A program made the translations under genes and the position numbers. From JAAYPI01 sp036734385 (GTDB taxonomy: Bacteria > Bacteroidota > Bacteroidia > Bacteroidales > Paludibacteraceae): a stretch of 64,000 bases of DNA. The stretch is taken from contig DAIMYQ010000006.1 in the NCBI GenBank assembly GCA_036734385.1, positions 1-64,000 of the forward strand, written 5' to 3'. Below the pieces are notes generated by a model that was not told the origin of the DNA, did not search any database, and was given only the letters and a program-made list of their open reading frames with translations. This document shows, piece after piece, positions 43,389 through 52,859 of the stretch. Position 1 is the first letter of the stretch. Every line of letters begins with the position of its first letter.

Positions 43389-43823
43389 ATGAAAGTCAAA
43401 ATTGTCAATAAGTCGAAACATCCATTGCCCGAGTATGCTACTCCCATGTCTGCCGGCATGGATTTACGTGCGAATTTATCAGAACCAATTGAATTAAAAC
43501 CCTTGGAAAGGAAAATAATTCCTACAGGTTTGTTTATTGAGTTGCCCAAAGGTTACGAGGCTCAAATCAGACCGCGTAGCGGATTGGCTATCAAAAAAGG
43601 CATTACGGTACTCAATACGCCGGGGACAATAGATGCGGATTATCGCGGTGAAATCGGCGTAATTCTCATCAATCTTTCTAATGAGTCGTTTGTGGTAAAT
43701 GATGGCGAAAGAATTTGTCAAATGGTTATAGCAGAACATGCCACAATAGATTGGAAGGCTGTTGAAGTGCTCGAAGAAACTCTTCGTGGAGCAGGAGGAT
43801 TTGGTCATACCGGCAAAAAATAA
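43389..43823 (+). CDS. dut: Deoxyuridine 5'-triphosphate nucleotidohydrolase
   Basis: A 144-residue trimeric dUTPase with all five motifs: SAGMDLRAN near 21, RPRSGLAIKKG near 60, NTPGTIDADYRGEIGV near 74, GERICQMVIA near 105, and the Gly-rich arm RGAGGFGHTGKK at the C-terminus. It removes dUTP and makes dUMP for thymidylate synthesis. It opens the run dut, TPR protein, DUF4292 lipoprotein, EnvC-like protein, which is a common gene order in Bacteroidetes. Confidence 0.97.
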   Translation: MKVKIVNKSKHPLPEYATPMSAGMDLRANLSEPIELKPLERKIIPTGLFIELPKGYEAQIRPRSGLAIKKGITVLNTPGTIDADYRGEIGVILINLSNESFVVNDGERICQMVIAEHATIDWKAVEVLEETLRGAGGFGHTGKK

Positions 43824-43851
43824 TGGCACAATTAAGAAACGAAATAGACGG

Positions 43852-45606
43852 ATGAATAATAAATGCACTAAAATCGGTGTCCTTTTTCTGCTTTTTCTTT
43901 TGTTTTCTCCGACAATATGGGCGAAAAAAGAGAAGAAGAGCGAATCTGTTACACCCTCATTCGTTTTTTCAAAAGATGAGTTTAATTACTTCTTTGTTGA
44001 AGCTATTCGACAAAAAAATGCAGGAAATATCCCCCAAAGCATAGATCTCTTCATAAAGGCTTATGATATTAATCCGCGGAGTGCTATTGTCTCTTTTGAG
44101 TTAGGCAAATTGTTTTTGTTGCAAAACAACCCCGATATGGGCTTTTCGTACATCAAAAATGCAGCCGAACTGGATAGCACTAATTTCTTTTATCAAGAGT
44201 CTCTGGGTCAACTTTACATAGCAAAAAATAAGACGGCTGAAGCTATCGCTGTTTATCAAAATATAGCTCGATTATTTCCCGATAAAGACGAGATTTTATA
44301 TGATTTAGGTCGGTTGTATGCTCAGCAAAAAGAGTATAAAAAAGCCATTGCCGCTTATGATAAATTTGAAAAGCGGATTGGCGTTAATAAGTCTCTATCT
44401 TACGAAAAAGTACAGCTTTATGTACAAATGAAAAATTACAAACAAGCTCATCGTGAGGTTGATAATTTAATCGAACGATTTCCTTCCGATCATACCCTGT
44501 GGATTATGAAAGGAGATTTGGAAATGGAAACGTCTGATTTGGATGACGCTTTTGAAGATTATCAAAAAGCTCTGGCTTTAGCTCCGGAAAGTGGTTACGT
44601 TTTTATCTCCCTTACCGGATATTACGAAAAGACCAACCAAATGGATGAAGCGGAAAAATGTTTGTTTAAAATTTTTGAAGCAAAAGACATTACTTTTTCC
44701 GATAAGTCTCGATTTCTCGAAAATATTCTTCACTATTATGAAAATAAACCCGATGGTACGGACAAAATAAATAAGGTTTATCTTTCCATTGTTGATTCGG
44801 AACCTACAGAATATCAGGCACATTTGAATTATGCAACATTTTTGATTTCTCAGAAAAAGGGGCAGGAAGCAAAAGAACATTTACGCACGGCTGTTTATCT
44901 TAAACCTGAGTGTGTTGATTGTTGGTTAACGTTATTCGATTTGGAATATAAAAAAGATAGTTTGGATGCAGCATATTCTATATTGGAAGAGGCTATAAAA
45001 GCTATGCCTGATGAACCTTTGTTCTACTATTACTCGGGTTTGATAGCTTCTACGAAAGAAAAAAGCGAACAAGCAATATCGTTTTTAGAACAAACCCTTC
45101 AGAAAACGAATTTCCAAGATAAACGATATTCGGAAATGAACAAAGTGACATGCGTTTTGCTGAGTGATTTATACTACAAAAAAAATGAGAAAGACAAAGC
45201 AATTCAGATGTGTAAAAAGGCTTTAACAATCACTCCTGACGATGTATATCTTCTAAATAATTGTGCCTATTACATGGCTATAACCGGTGGCGATTTGGCT
45301 TTGGCGGAACAGATGAGTGCCAAGACAATAGAAAAGGAACCGTTAAACACTTCTTTTTTAGATACGTACGCTTACATTTTATTTAAGCAAAAAAAATATA
45401 GTTTGGCTCTTTTTTATGTAGAACGTGCTGTCGAATATGTCGCTGAAGATGAAAGTCGAAGTGAGGTGTATGAACATTACGGTGATATTTTATTTTTCTC
45501 CAACCAAAAAGAGAAAGCTCTAGAAATGTGGAAAAAGTCCGTTGAATTCGGTCAAAAATCCGAAACCATAAATCGTAAAATACAGGAACAACAATATGTG
45601 GAATAA
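43852..45606 (+). CDS. Periplasmic TPR-repeat protein
   Basis: From the ATG at 43852 the protein has 584 residues. A signal peptide (MNNKCTKIGVLFLLFLLF) ends near WAKK. About twelve TPR-like units follow, such as SIDLFIKAYDINPRSAIVSFELGKL and AIAVYQNIARLFPDKDEILYDLGRL. No catalytic domain was seen. The longer frame starts inside dut and reads out-of-context residues, so it was rejected. It overlaps the next gene by 11 bp. The conserved neighbours suggest a role in envelope assembly or division, but this is inference. Confidence 0.88.
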   Translation: MNNKCTKIGVLFLLFLLFSPTIWAKKEKKSESVTPSFVFSKDEFNYFFVEAIRQKNAGNIPQSIDLFIKAYDINPRSAIVSFELGKLFLLQNNPDMGFSYIKNAAELDSTNFFYQESLGQLYIAKNKTAEAIAVYQNIARLFPDKDEILYDLGRLYAQQKEYKKAIAAYDKFEKRIGVNKSLSYEKVQLYVQMKNYKQAHREVDNLIERFPSDHTLWIMKGDLEMETSDLDDAFEDYQKALALAPESGYVFISLTGYYEKTNQMDEAEKCLFKIFEAKDITFSDKSRFLENILHYYENKPDGTDKINKVYLSIVDSEPTEYQAHLNYATFLISQKKGQEAKEHLRTAVYLKPECVDCWLTLFDLEYKKDSLDAAYSILEEAIKAMPDEPLFYYYSGLIASTKEKSEQAISFLEQTLQKTNFQDKRYSEMNKVTCVLLSDLYYKKNEKDKAIQMCKKALTITPDDVYLLNNCAYYMAITGGDLALAEQMSAKTIEKEPLNTSFLDTYAYILFKQKKYSLALFYVERAVEYVAEDESRSEVYEHYGDILFFSNQKEKALEMWKKSVEFGQKSETINRKIQEQQYVE

Positions 45607-46402
45607 AAAGCTTTTCATTTTTTTTTGCGGAACGTTACTCTTAGCCTTTTCGGGATGTAAGGTGACGAAGCCTGCAATTGTTGCTGTGCCTTTGTCTGAA
45701 TCCGAAACGCTTGCTCAAAAAATGCAAGTTAAAAATGCTGCGATAAAGACTATTGATGCTTCTCGTGTAATCTTTACCATTCCGAACAATGATGTAACTA
45801 TAAAAACGAATGGTTCTATGAAAGTGGTGGTTGACAGCTGTATGGTTTTGTCTTTTCAGGCTTTGTTCGGAATAGAGGTCGTCAGAGTAAAACTGACCAA
45901 AGACAGTGTGTTGATAATAGATAGGCTGAATCAACGATATTTTTCCGATTCTTTTGCGGTGATATCTTCGTTAGCGAATATTCCCATTGATTATTTTTCG
46001 CTTCAGGGATTGATTCTTAACAGAGTTTTCGATCCGGTAAAAGAAAATAATTTTAAAAACGTTGTTTCGTCCGAAAGTGACCAGATGCACTCGCTTCAAT
46101 TGGCTTCAAGTAGTTTTCACACACAATTTTTGATTGACCAAAATTATGCTTTGAAAAGAACTTTTGTTTCTTCCAATGATAATTCCGTATCTTTGATGGC
46201 TGAATATAGCAATTTCAATGGGGTAAACGGAATCGATTTTCCTTTTGCGACAAATTTATTTTTAAGTACAGCATCACGTCAACTGAGTGCTGACTATGCG
46301 GTAGAAAAGGTAGATTTCAATACGCAGGTAGAGGTTAAAACTATTATTCCTTCGAAATATAAAAGAATTTATTTATCAGATATAAAAGGTATTTTTAAAT
46401 GA
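45596..46402 (+). CDS. DUF4292 lipoprotein
   Basis: A 268-residue predicted lipoprotein with signal MWNKKLFIFFCGTLLLAFSGC and lipobox FSGC. The body matches DUF4292: KTNGSMKVVVDSCMVLSFQALFGIEVVRVKLTKDSVLIIDRLNQRYF is built of beta-hairpins like lipid-binding outer-membrane lipoprotein carriers. A LolA/LolB-like function is possible but unproven. Its start overlaps the TPR gene and its stop overlaps the EnvC-like gene, so all three are translationally coupled. Confidence 0.87.
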   Translation: MWNKKLFIFFCGTLLLAFSGCKVTKPAIVAVPLSESETLAQKMQVKNAAIKTIDASRVIFTIPNNDVTIKTNGSMKVVVDSCMVLSFQALFGIEVVRVKLTKDSVLIIDRLNQRYFSDSFAVISSLANIPIDYFSLQGLILNRVFDPVKENNFKNVVSSESDQMHSLQLASSSFHTQFLIDQNYALKRTFVSSNDNSVSLMAEYSNFNGVNGIDFPFATNLFLSTASRQLSADYAVEKVDFNTQVEVKTIIPSKYKRIYLSDIKGIFK

Positions 46403-47655
46403 AAAGATTTCTAAACATAGTCGTTATTGTCTTTTTTGCAACTTTTTTGTTAAATGCAGAGTCGATTAGTGAATTGCAACAACGTAAAAACAAGGCAATG
46501 AAAGACCTTGAAGTAACGAGTTCGCTTATTTCAAAAACAAAAAAAACCAAAGAAAATACACTAGGGAGATTGCATGTGTTGAATGCAGAAATCTCTGTAC
46601 GTCAGAATCTTATTGGGATAATTAGCACGGAAGTTACCGGCATCGAAAAACAAATAGTTCAATTAAGAGGAGAAGCTAAACAAAAACAAGCAGATTTAGA
46701 CAATCTAAAAACAGAGTACGCAACTCTCATGTATCATTCGTATTTCAAAAAAAACAAATACGAAAAATTGATGTTCGTTTTATCCGGAAAGGATTTTGGT
46801 GAGTCCTATCGCCGCTATCGTTATGTTTTGCAATATTCCGAATATTGTAAGAAAAAAGGAAAAGAAATAGAACAAGTGAAAATTGACTTGGAAACGAAAT
46901 TAGAACAAATAGAAGATGCTCGTTTGCAAAAAATATCCGTTTTGAACGAAAGAAAAAAGGAAAGTACCAAGTTACAAACAGAAAAACAGAAACAAGCAGA
47001 TTTAGTTGTCCAGCTCAAAAAAACAGAAGCACAACTTAAAAAAGACCTTAAAAAACATCAACAGAGAGCAGATGCTTTGAATCATAAGATTGAGCAAATG
47101 ATTGCAGACGAAGCTCGTAAAGAAGAGGAGGCAAAAAAGGTCGAAGCTCGAGAAGCAAAAAAAGTTCCATCCAAAAATGTGACTAATAAAAATTCTAAAA
47201 CATATACTCCTACCATGAACAAAGAAGAGAACCTTCTTTCCGGAGGGTTTGAGAAGAATCAGGGTCGTTTGCCTTGGCCCACTGCCAAAGGAGTTGTTAT
47301 AGGACATTTTGGCGTACAACCTCATGCGGTGTTAAAGTTTGTGACAACTGATAATAAGGGGATATATATACAAACTACTCCTGGAGCAGATGCCCGTGCT
47401 GTGTTTGAGGGAGAGGTAACGCAACGTTTCGCCATTCCCGGCAGTAATAACACAGTAATTGTAAGACATGGGATTTATCGTACTGTTTATTCTAATTTAA
47501 CAAGTATTTATGTGAAAGTGGGAGATAAGGTCTCTGCTAAGCAGGCTATTGGTAAAATTTTCGTGGATAATGAAGATGAAGATAAAACAATCCTTTATTT
47601 TCAAGTTTGGAAAGAAAGAAATACTCAAAATCCTGAAAATTGGTTGACTAGATAG
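46399..47655 (+). CDS. EnvC-like murein-hydrolase activator with degenerate LytM domain
   Basis: A 418-residue exported protein with a signal peptide (1-21). Two coiled-coil blocks cover about 22-120 and 150-255, and the C-terminal M23/LytM domain covers about 290-418. In that domain the metal ligands are not conserved: VRHGIYRTVYSNL lacks the final HxH histidine, and GVQPHAVLKF replaces the first HxGxD-type site. Such EnvC/NlpD-type proteins activate amidases instead of cutting peptidoglycan themselves. It ends the dut operon and is closed by a very strong hairpin. Confidence 0.88.
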   Translation: MKRFLNIVVIVFFATFLLNAESISELQQRKNKAMKDLEVTSSLISKTKKTKENTLGRLHVLNAEISVRQNLIGIISTEVTGIEKQIVQLRGEAKQKQADLDNLKTEYATLMYHSYFKKNKYEKLMFVLSGKDFGESYRRYRYVLQYSEYCKKKGKEIEQVKIDLETKLEQIEDARLQKISVLNERKKESTKLQTEKQKQADLVVQLKKTEAQLKKDLKKHQQRADALNHKIEQMIADEARKEEEAKKVEAREAKKVPSKNVTNKNSKTYTPTMNKEENLLSGGFEKNQGRLPWPTAKGVVIGHFGVQPHAVLKFVTTDNKGIYIQTTPGADARAVFEGEVTQRFAIPGSNNTVIVRHGIYRTVYSNLTSIYVKVGDKVSAKQAIGKIFVDNEDEDKTILYFQVWKERNTQNPENWLTR

Positions 47656-47672
47656 AGGCTTAAAAGACAATT

Positions 47673-47723
47673 ATAAAGCTAAAAAAAGGGGTAGCCAATT
47701 GCTACCCCTTTTTTTAGCTTTAT
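47673..47723. terminator. Bidirectional terminator between envC-like gene and asnS
   Basis: A 23-bp perfect stem, ATAAAGCTAAAAAAAGGGG plus TAGC, pairs with its complement around a 5-nt loop CAATT. The seven A and seven T flanking the GGGGTAGC core make it work on both strands for the two convergent genes. Confidence 0.92.
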
Positions 47724-47729
47724 TGCGAA

Positions 47730-49136
47730 TTAAAATTCAGCATTATTTGGCGTCCTTGGAAATGGAATTACGTCGCGGATATTTGCCATACCGGTAACGA
47801 AAAGAAGCAGTCTTTCAAAGCCCAATCCGAAGCCTGAATGGGGAGCAGTTCCAAATCGGCGGGTATCCAAATACCACCAAATATCCTTTTCGGGAACATT
47901 CATTTCTTTGGCACGATTGCGTAATTTATCGTAATCTTCCTCACGCTGAGAACCTCCAATGATTTCGCCTATTTTTGGAAAAAGAACATCCATTGCACGT
48001 ACCGTTTTGCCGTCTTCGTTCTGTTTCATGTAGAACGATTTTATTTCTTTTGGATAATCAGTAAGAATAACTGGTTTTTTGAAATGTTTTTCTACTAAAT
48101 AACGTTCGTGTTCGGATTGTAAATCCGTTCCCCAATCAATAGGAAATTCGAATTTTTGTCCGTTGCGGATAGCTTCTTCCAAAATTTTAATTCCTTCGGT
48201 ATATGTCAGGCGTATAAAATCATTGTTGACAACAAAATTAAGCCGTTCCACCAATTCTTTATCGTACATTTCGCAAAGAAAATCAATGTCGTCTTTGCAA
48301 TTTTTCAAAGCCCAACGTATGCAATATTTTACAAAATCTTCTGCCAATTCCATGTTGTCTTCGATTTCGTAAAAAGCCATTTCCGGTTCAATCATCCAAA
48401 ATTCGGATAAGTGGCGTGGCGTATTGGAATTTTCTGCACGAAAAGTAGGACCAAAAGTGTAAATTTCACCCAACGACAAAGCTGCTAATTCGCCTTCTAA
48501 TTGTCCCGAAACAGTAAGGCTCGCCTGCTTGCCAAAAAAGTCTTGTGAATAATCAATAGAACCTTTTTCGTCTTTTTTCAGGTTGTACAAGTTTAACGTT
48601 GTTACCTGGAACATTTGCCCAGCACCTTCACAGTCTGAGCCCGTAATAATTGGTGTATTGACATAAACAAAGCCACGTTCGTGGAAAAAACTGTGGATAG
48701 CCATGGCCATATTGTGACGGATACGGAAAACGGCTCCAAAAGTATTTGTTCTTGGACGAAGATGTGCAATTTCGCGTAAAAACTCAAGGGAGTGTCCTTT
48801 TTTCTGCAAAGGATACGTTTCAGGGTCTGCAGTGCCGTAAATTTCGATTTCTGAGGCCTGTATTTCGACGTTTTGTCCTTTTCCCAAGGATTCTGTCAGG
48901 GTTCCGATTATACTCACGCACGCACCCGTTGTGATAGGTTTTAGAAACTCTTCTCCAAATAGTTCAACATTGACTACTACTTGAATGTTATTAATTGTAG
49001 ATCCATCATTAATGGCAACGAAATTTACATTTTTATTGCCTCTACGGGTACGAACCCATCCTTTAATGTTAATCTTTTCTCCGAAAGATGTCTGTTTTAA
49101 AGCATCTACAATTTTTGTTCTTTTACCTGTTTCCAT
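47730..49136 (-). CDS. asnS: Asparaginyl-tRNA synthetase
   Basis: A 468-residue class IIb synthetase. The N-terminal OB-fold anticodon domain (about 15-110) has KINIKGWVRTRRGNKNVNFVAINDG. Motif 2 is in TFRAENSNTPRHLSEFWMIEPEMAF near 228, and motif 3 is GFGLGFERLLLFVTG near 440. The length and insertions fit AsnRS rather than AspRS. A -7 box TACCTTTG on the minus strand lies at 49167-49174, about 30 nt upstream. Confidence 0.96.
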   Translation of the reverse strand: METGKRTKIVDALKQTSFGEKINIKGWVRTRRGNKNVNFVAINDGSTINNIQVVVNVELFGEEFLKPITTGACVSIIGTLTESLGKGQNVEIQASEIEIYGTADPETYPLQKKGHSLEFLREIAHLRPRTNTFGAVFRIRHNMAMAIHSFFHERGFVYVNTPIITGSDCEGAGQMFQVTTLNLYNLKKDEKGSIDYSQDFFGKQASLTVSGQLEGELAALSLGEIYTFGPTFRAENSNTPRHLSEFWMIEPEMAFYEIEDNMELAEDFVKYCIRWALKNCKDDIDFLCEMYDKELVERLNFVVNNDFIRLTYTEGIKILEEAIRNGQKFEFPIDWGTDLQSEHERYLVEKHFKKPVILTDYPKEIKSFYMKQNEDGKTVRAMDVLFPKIGEIIGGSQREEDYDKLRNRAKEMNVPEKDIWWYLDTRRFGTAPHSGFGLGFERLLLFVTGMANIRDVIPFPRTPNNAEF

Positions 49137-49250
49137 TTTTCTGTTATAATAAATGTAATTGAGTTACAAAGGTAATTATTTTTTTGCTTATAGAATAGAT
49201 GAAATCTATGGAATTTCTGTAACGATAAGGTAAAGAGGAAAGTAAATAAA

Positions 49251-49276
49251 TAAGGGCTATTTTTGAATAGCCCTTA
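49251..49276 (-). terminator. Terminator of the DUF4301 gene
   Basis: TAAGGGCTATT and AATAGCCCTTA form an 11-bp stem with a 4-nt loop just past the stop at 49284. The downstream tail on the minus strand is T-rich but interrupted. It separates this gene from asnS. Confidence 0.75.
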
Positions 49277-49283
49277 GAAAAAA

Positions 49284-50819
49284 TTATTGTTGATGTTCTT
49301 TTCGAAGTAGATCGGTTACCGTTTTTACCGGATTAAACGTTTCAATAGGTACTTCAATGAAAATACTTATCCAATTTGCCATTGCACCGTTCCACAGTCC
49401 GGGTAATTCTTGTGCCTTTACGATTTTGTCTTCTGTTGGTTTGAAACAAATAAAACCTGTACTTTTATCAATGAAAAAGCGTAAATCAAATTTGTTTCCC
49501 CTGTAATCTTTTATGCCACAAACTAGATCGACAGGGTTGAAATGCGATGCCCTTGCGGCAATTTCTTTTTGATAGTTATTGGTAAAATCTATTTGTGAAG
49601 ATTCTACTATTTGTAAACTTATTTCTCCTTTTTCATTTTTGACCCAAAAAGGTCCTCCCCCCGTTTCCCCTTGATTTTTCACCATTCCGCAAACGCGTAT
49701 CGGACGGTTAAGCCATTTTTGCCAAAAAGCTATTTTTTCGCGAAAAGAAAAGACGTAGTAAGAATCTTCGGGAATAATGGAAAGAGAATGTCTTCCAAAG
49801 GCTTCAATATTGCTTAATTCTGATTCAGATATTTCTAAATTATCAAGCATTGTCAAGTGTTGAAAAATCTTCTTTTGAAAATCCAGCAAATACCCGGCAA
49901 GAGCCTTTTTGTATTTGCAAGTAATTTCTTTAAGGCTATCAACAACTACGTTATCAATATTTTTGATGAAAATAATGTCGGCATTACATTCATTTAAATT
50001 TTCAATGAGAGCTCCGTGTCCACCTGGTCTAAACATCATTGACCCGTCTCTGTTTCGTACAACTCTATTTTCATCGTCTACGGCAACAATATCGGTTGAT
50101 GATTTTTGTTCTGACAATTGTATATGAAGTTTGACATCAAATTCTGTTTCATATGCTTTTTTTATTTCCCGTATTTTTTTCGTGAATGCCTTTTTGTGTT
50201 CCGGAGAAATTGTAAAATGAACGAAAACGTTTTTGCTGTCGTTTTTAGCATACTCAATGCCCTCTATAAGTTGCTCTTCCAAGGCCGTGCGTAGGAATCC
50301 TTTGTAAGAATGGAAACTTAATAGGGCTTTGGGCAAATTTCCGTAATTCAACCCATATTTTGTGAGCAAATAGATGATAATTGTTCTATAATCCTTATTC
50401 TCTATAAGCTCTTCAATTGTTGTTCCTTTCTCTTTTATTGTTGATTTCAATGCTTCATAAAAGGCAAATTTTTGAATTTTTTCGATGAAAATTTTTACTT
50501 CAGAAAATTGGTCTTTGTTATTAACATTGCTTTTCTCGTTATTATTTACAAAGTCGGCCAAATTCTTAAACATCCGTGAAGCAACGCCAGAGGCAGGTAC
50601 AAATTTTAAGATATTTTTATTGCCTTTTTCTACCTCGTACAGATGTATAAAATGATCAATCTCAGCCTTTTTTAATCTGAGAATGCCTTTTTGTGTAGTA
50701 GCAGGTTCCTGCAAGTTTGAAAAAGGGAATCCATTTTCGAAATTTCGAATCTGCATTTCGAATAAATCTTTGCTAATGCCTTTTTTTTCGAGTTGTAGAA
50801 AGTCTTGTTCTTTTAGCAT
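49284..50819 (-). CDS. DUF4301 family protein
   Basis: A 511-residue soluble protein matching DUF4301 along its length, including KFVPASGVASRMFKNL near residue 76 and MMFRPGGHGALIENLN near 262. The Gly-rich loop FRPGGHGALI and IFIKNIDNVV recall nucleotidyltransferase folds, and some databases place the family near sugar-nucleotide enzymes. No activity is established. No signal peptide is present. It stands alone, with TATGTTTG as a -7 box (50880-50887, minus strand) inside a 16-bp palindrome. Confidence 0.87.
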   Translation of the reverse strand: MLKEQDFLQLEKKGISKDLFEMQIRNFENGFPFSNLQEPATTQKGILRLKKAEIDHFIHLYEVEKGNKNILKFVPASGVASRMFKNLADFVNNNEKSNVNNKDQFSEVKIFIEKIQKFAFYEALKSTIKEKGTTIEELIENKDYRTIIIYLLTKYGLNYGNLPKALLSFHSYKGFLRTALEEQLIEGIEYAKNDSKNVFVHFTISPEHKKAFTKKIREIKKAYETEFDVKLHIQLSEQKSSTDIVAVDDENRVVRNRDGSMMFRPGGHGALIENLNECNADIIFIKNIDNVVVDSLKEITCKYKKALAGYLLDFQKKIFQHLTMLDNLEISESELSNIEAFGRHSLSIIPEDSYYVFSFREKIAFWQKWLNRPIRVCGMVKNQGETGGGPFWVKNEKGEISLQIVESSQIDFTNNYQKEIAARASHFNPVDLVCGIKDYRGNKFDLRFFIDKSTGFICFKPTEDKIVKAQELPGLWNGAMANWISIFIEVPIETFNPVKTVTDLLRKEHQQ

Positions 50820-50871
50820 AATTCCCTGATATATAAGTTAGGAAAAAAAGTATGTTATCCTCAAGGTTCTA

Positions 50872-50887
50872 TATGTTTGCAAACATA
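50872..50887. promoter_or_regulatory. Palindromic -7 region upstream of the DUF4301 gene
   Basis: TATGTTTGCAAACATA is a perfect 16-bp palindrome. Each half is a perfect TAnnTTTG box, so it could start transcription on either strand or bind a dimeric regulator. On the minus strand it lies 61 nt ahead of the DUF4301 ATG. Confidence 0.45.
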
Positions 50888-50982
50888 CATCTTTTCAGTC
50901 AAAAACAAAAATTGTGAGTTTTTCTTATTTCTTATTTTCTCAAATATAGTTGGTTTAGTCCCAAATACGAGAACATACACCA

Positions 50983-52849
50983 TTAAAAAGACATAATTAC
51001 ACCAATCATTCCGTTTATGCCAAAAGATCTGTACCCGTAAAAAGTTTCATATTTTCCGTTGGCAATATTGTTGATATTAGCAAAGAAGCCCATCCAATTG
51101 CAAAATTGATAATTAGCGAAAGCATTGATATCATGGACATCCTTCATGGCGACTTCCGAATTATTAATTAGAGCATAGCGTTCGCCCATAAAATTGTACG
51201 ATAGCCCCACTTTCCAATCGGAATTGATTTTATAGCTTCCTTTTAGCCCAATTTCATAGGTGGGTTGCTGCCAAGCTTTTGCGTTGTCAGATAAGCCCCA
51301 CTTGTTAAGTTTCCCGGTTAAAGCAATATCTATTGCATCTATTTTGTCAAAAGTGAGACTCATATCAAGATTCAACAAATTAGCCGTTTTTTCTGTAACA
51401 ACGTCAAACGTATTTAAATAAGCTACACTTAACGGTGAAGAAACGTATTCNNNNNNNNNNNNNNNNNNNNNNNNNNNNNNNNNNNNNNNNNNNNNNNNNN
51501 NNNNNNNNNNNNNNNNNNNNNNNNNNNNNNNNNNNNNNNNNNNNNNNNNNAGAAACGTATTCCACGGAACGATTAACGAAGAAATATTGGTCTTTTATTA
51601 CTTTGAAACCAACACATCCGTCGAAAAGTAATCCGTCCATAACTTTTATTTTGAGCCCTCCGGAAATGTCGAATGGCGTATAAGAGCTTTTTACTTTTAC
51701 ATCGGGTGAAATGTATTTATTCTCTTTCATAATGCTTGAATAGCTGTTGTAATCGAGATCTCCGGTAATTCCGCCATACAGGTAAAATACTTCGGGAACT
51801 AAAGCCATTTTTCCGAGAATGTTTGCGGAGGCACTAAATGGGCGATTTGTCGATCCAAAAATGGCGAAAATATTGGCTCCAATAGATAAATCCCAATTGG
51901 ATTCTGTCATTTTATAGTATGGACTGATTTTTACCACTCCGCTTGGATTAAAGTCTTTTTCATTAAAACGATATCCTCGTAAAGTGCTGTCGGGCAATGC
52001 GTAAAAATAATTGTCAATATTAATAGCAGCACCTAGGCGTCCTGTTTCCAATTCTCCATTCATGTCGATATTAAACAAGAAATTATGTTCGTTTGCTGTA
52101 AATTGACCTCCAAAATAATTGTAAGCCAACGTGCTATTGTATTGAAACGATTCACGAGAATTTGTCGAGAATAAATTGAATTTTGTTTCAACAGTACTGA
52201 AACTTCCCGGTTTTTTTCGCAATATACTATCGGCTAAAACGTTTATTAAACCTCTTGCCGTATCTGAAACAAATCGCGTTTTATCAATGTTCGATTGTCC
52301 GTAATAATCAAATCCATTGTATGAATAGTTGACTTCCGAGACTAATCTTGAGTTTTGAAATTGATTTTCAAAAACAAATCCTACCCCTGTTGTGTTGAAC
52401 ATGGCTCTCTTTTTTTCATCGTTGTCGAGAGTCACTTTCCCCCATGCAGATTGGTGTCGTAAATTAAAATCAAGCAAGTAATTATCCCCTTTTAATAGCG
52501 GATAGTAAAATTCTCCCAGTAATTGCCAATAATTGCCAATTCCGCCTCTAAAAATGCCATTTTTTGAATCTGCTGATCTGTTTTCGTTGTATTCATCTGC
52601 TGTTAAAAAATCTATGGAACTTTTTACCTCTTGAGGATTTGACCATATCGAATAATTGATTTTTGGCTTTTCTATGGTGTACGTTGCGGCTTTTGGTACT
52701 GTATTTATTTTATCAGCATCCATAATCGTAGGATTGTACTCTTTTTCCACGGTTATATCTCGAGAAATGCCGTCCTTATCCGCAAATAATACAGCCACAT
52801 TGCAAATTACCAGCATGGTTGTAAAAAATATATATTTCTGTGCTTTCAT
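50983..52849 (-). CDS. Outer-membrane beta-barrel protein, split by an assembly gap
   Basis: The N-terminal part (52849 to 51551, about 433 residues) has a signal peptide ending LFAD and then ISRDITVEKEYNPTIMDADK, an N-terminal motif of a Bacteroidetes outer-membrane barrel family. The C-terminal part (to 50983) carries more strands and ends GVIMSF, a typical barrel end. Both parts are in the same frame if the 12-nt sequence present on each side of the N run is merged, giving about 585 residues. It follows a large TPR gene by 10 bp and probably works with it. No function is known. Confidence 0.8.
51451..51550. other. Assembly gap of exactly 100 N
   Basis: AGAAACGTATTC ends the left contig and also begins the right contig. 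A 100-N run is the usual placeholder for a gap of unknown size. The shared sequence suggests the contigs simply overlap. Confidence 0.9.
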
Positions 52850-52859
52850 AGCATTTAAT

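Noticed and set aside
50983..51378. A separate 131-residue gene
   Set aside because: It starts inside a continuous frame that joins the upstream barrel fragment once the contig overlap is merged, so it is the 3' end of one gene.
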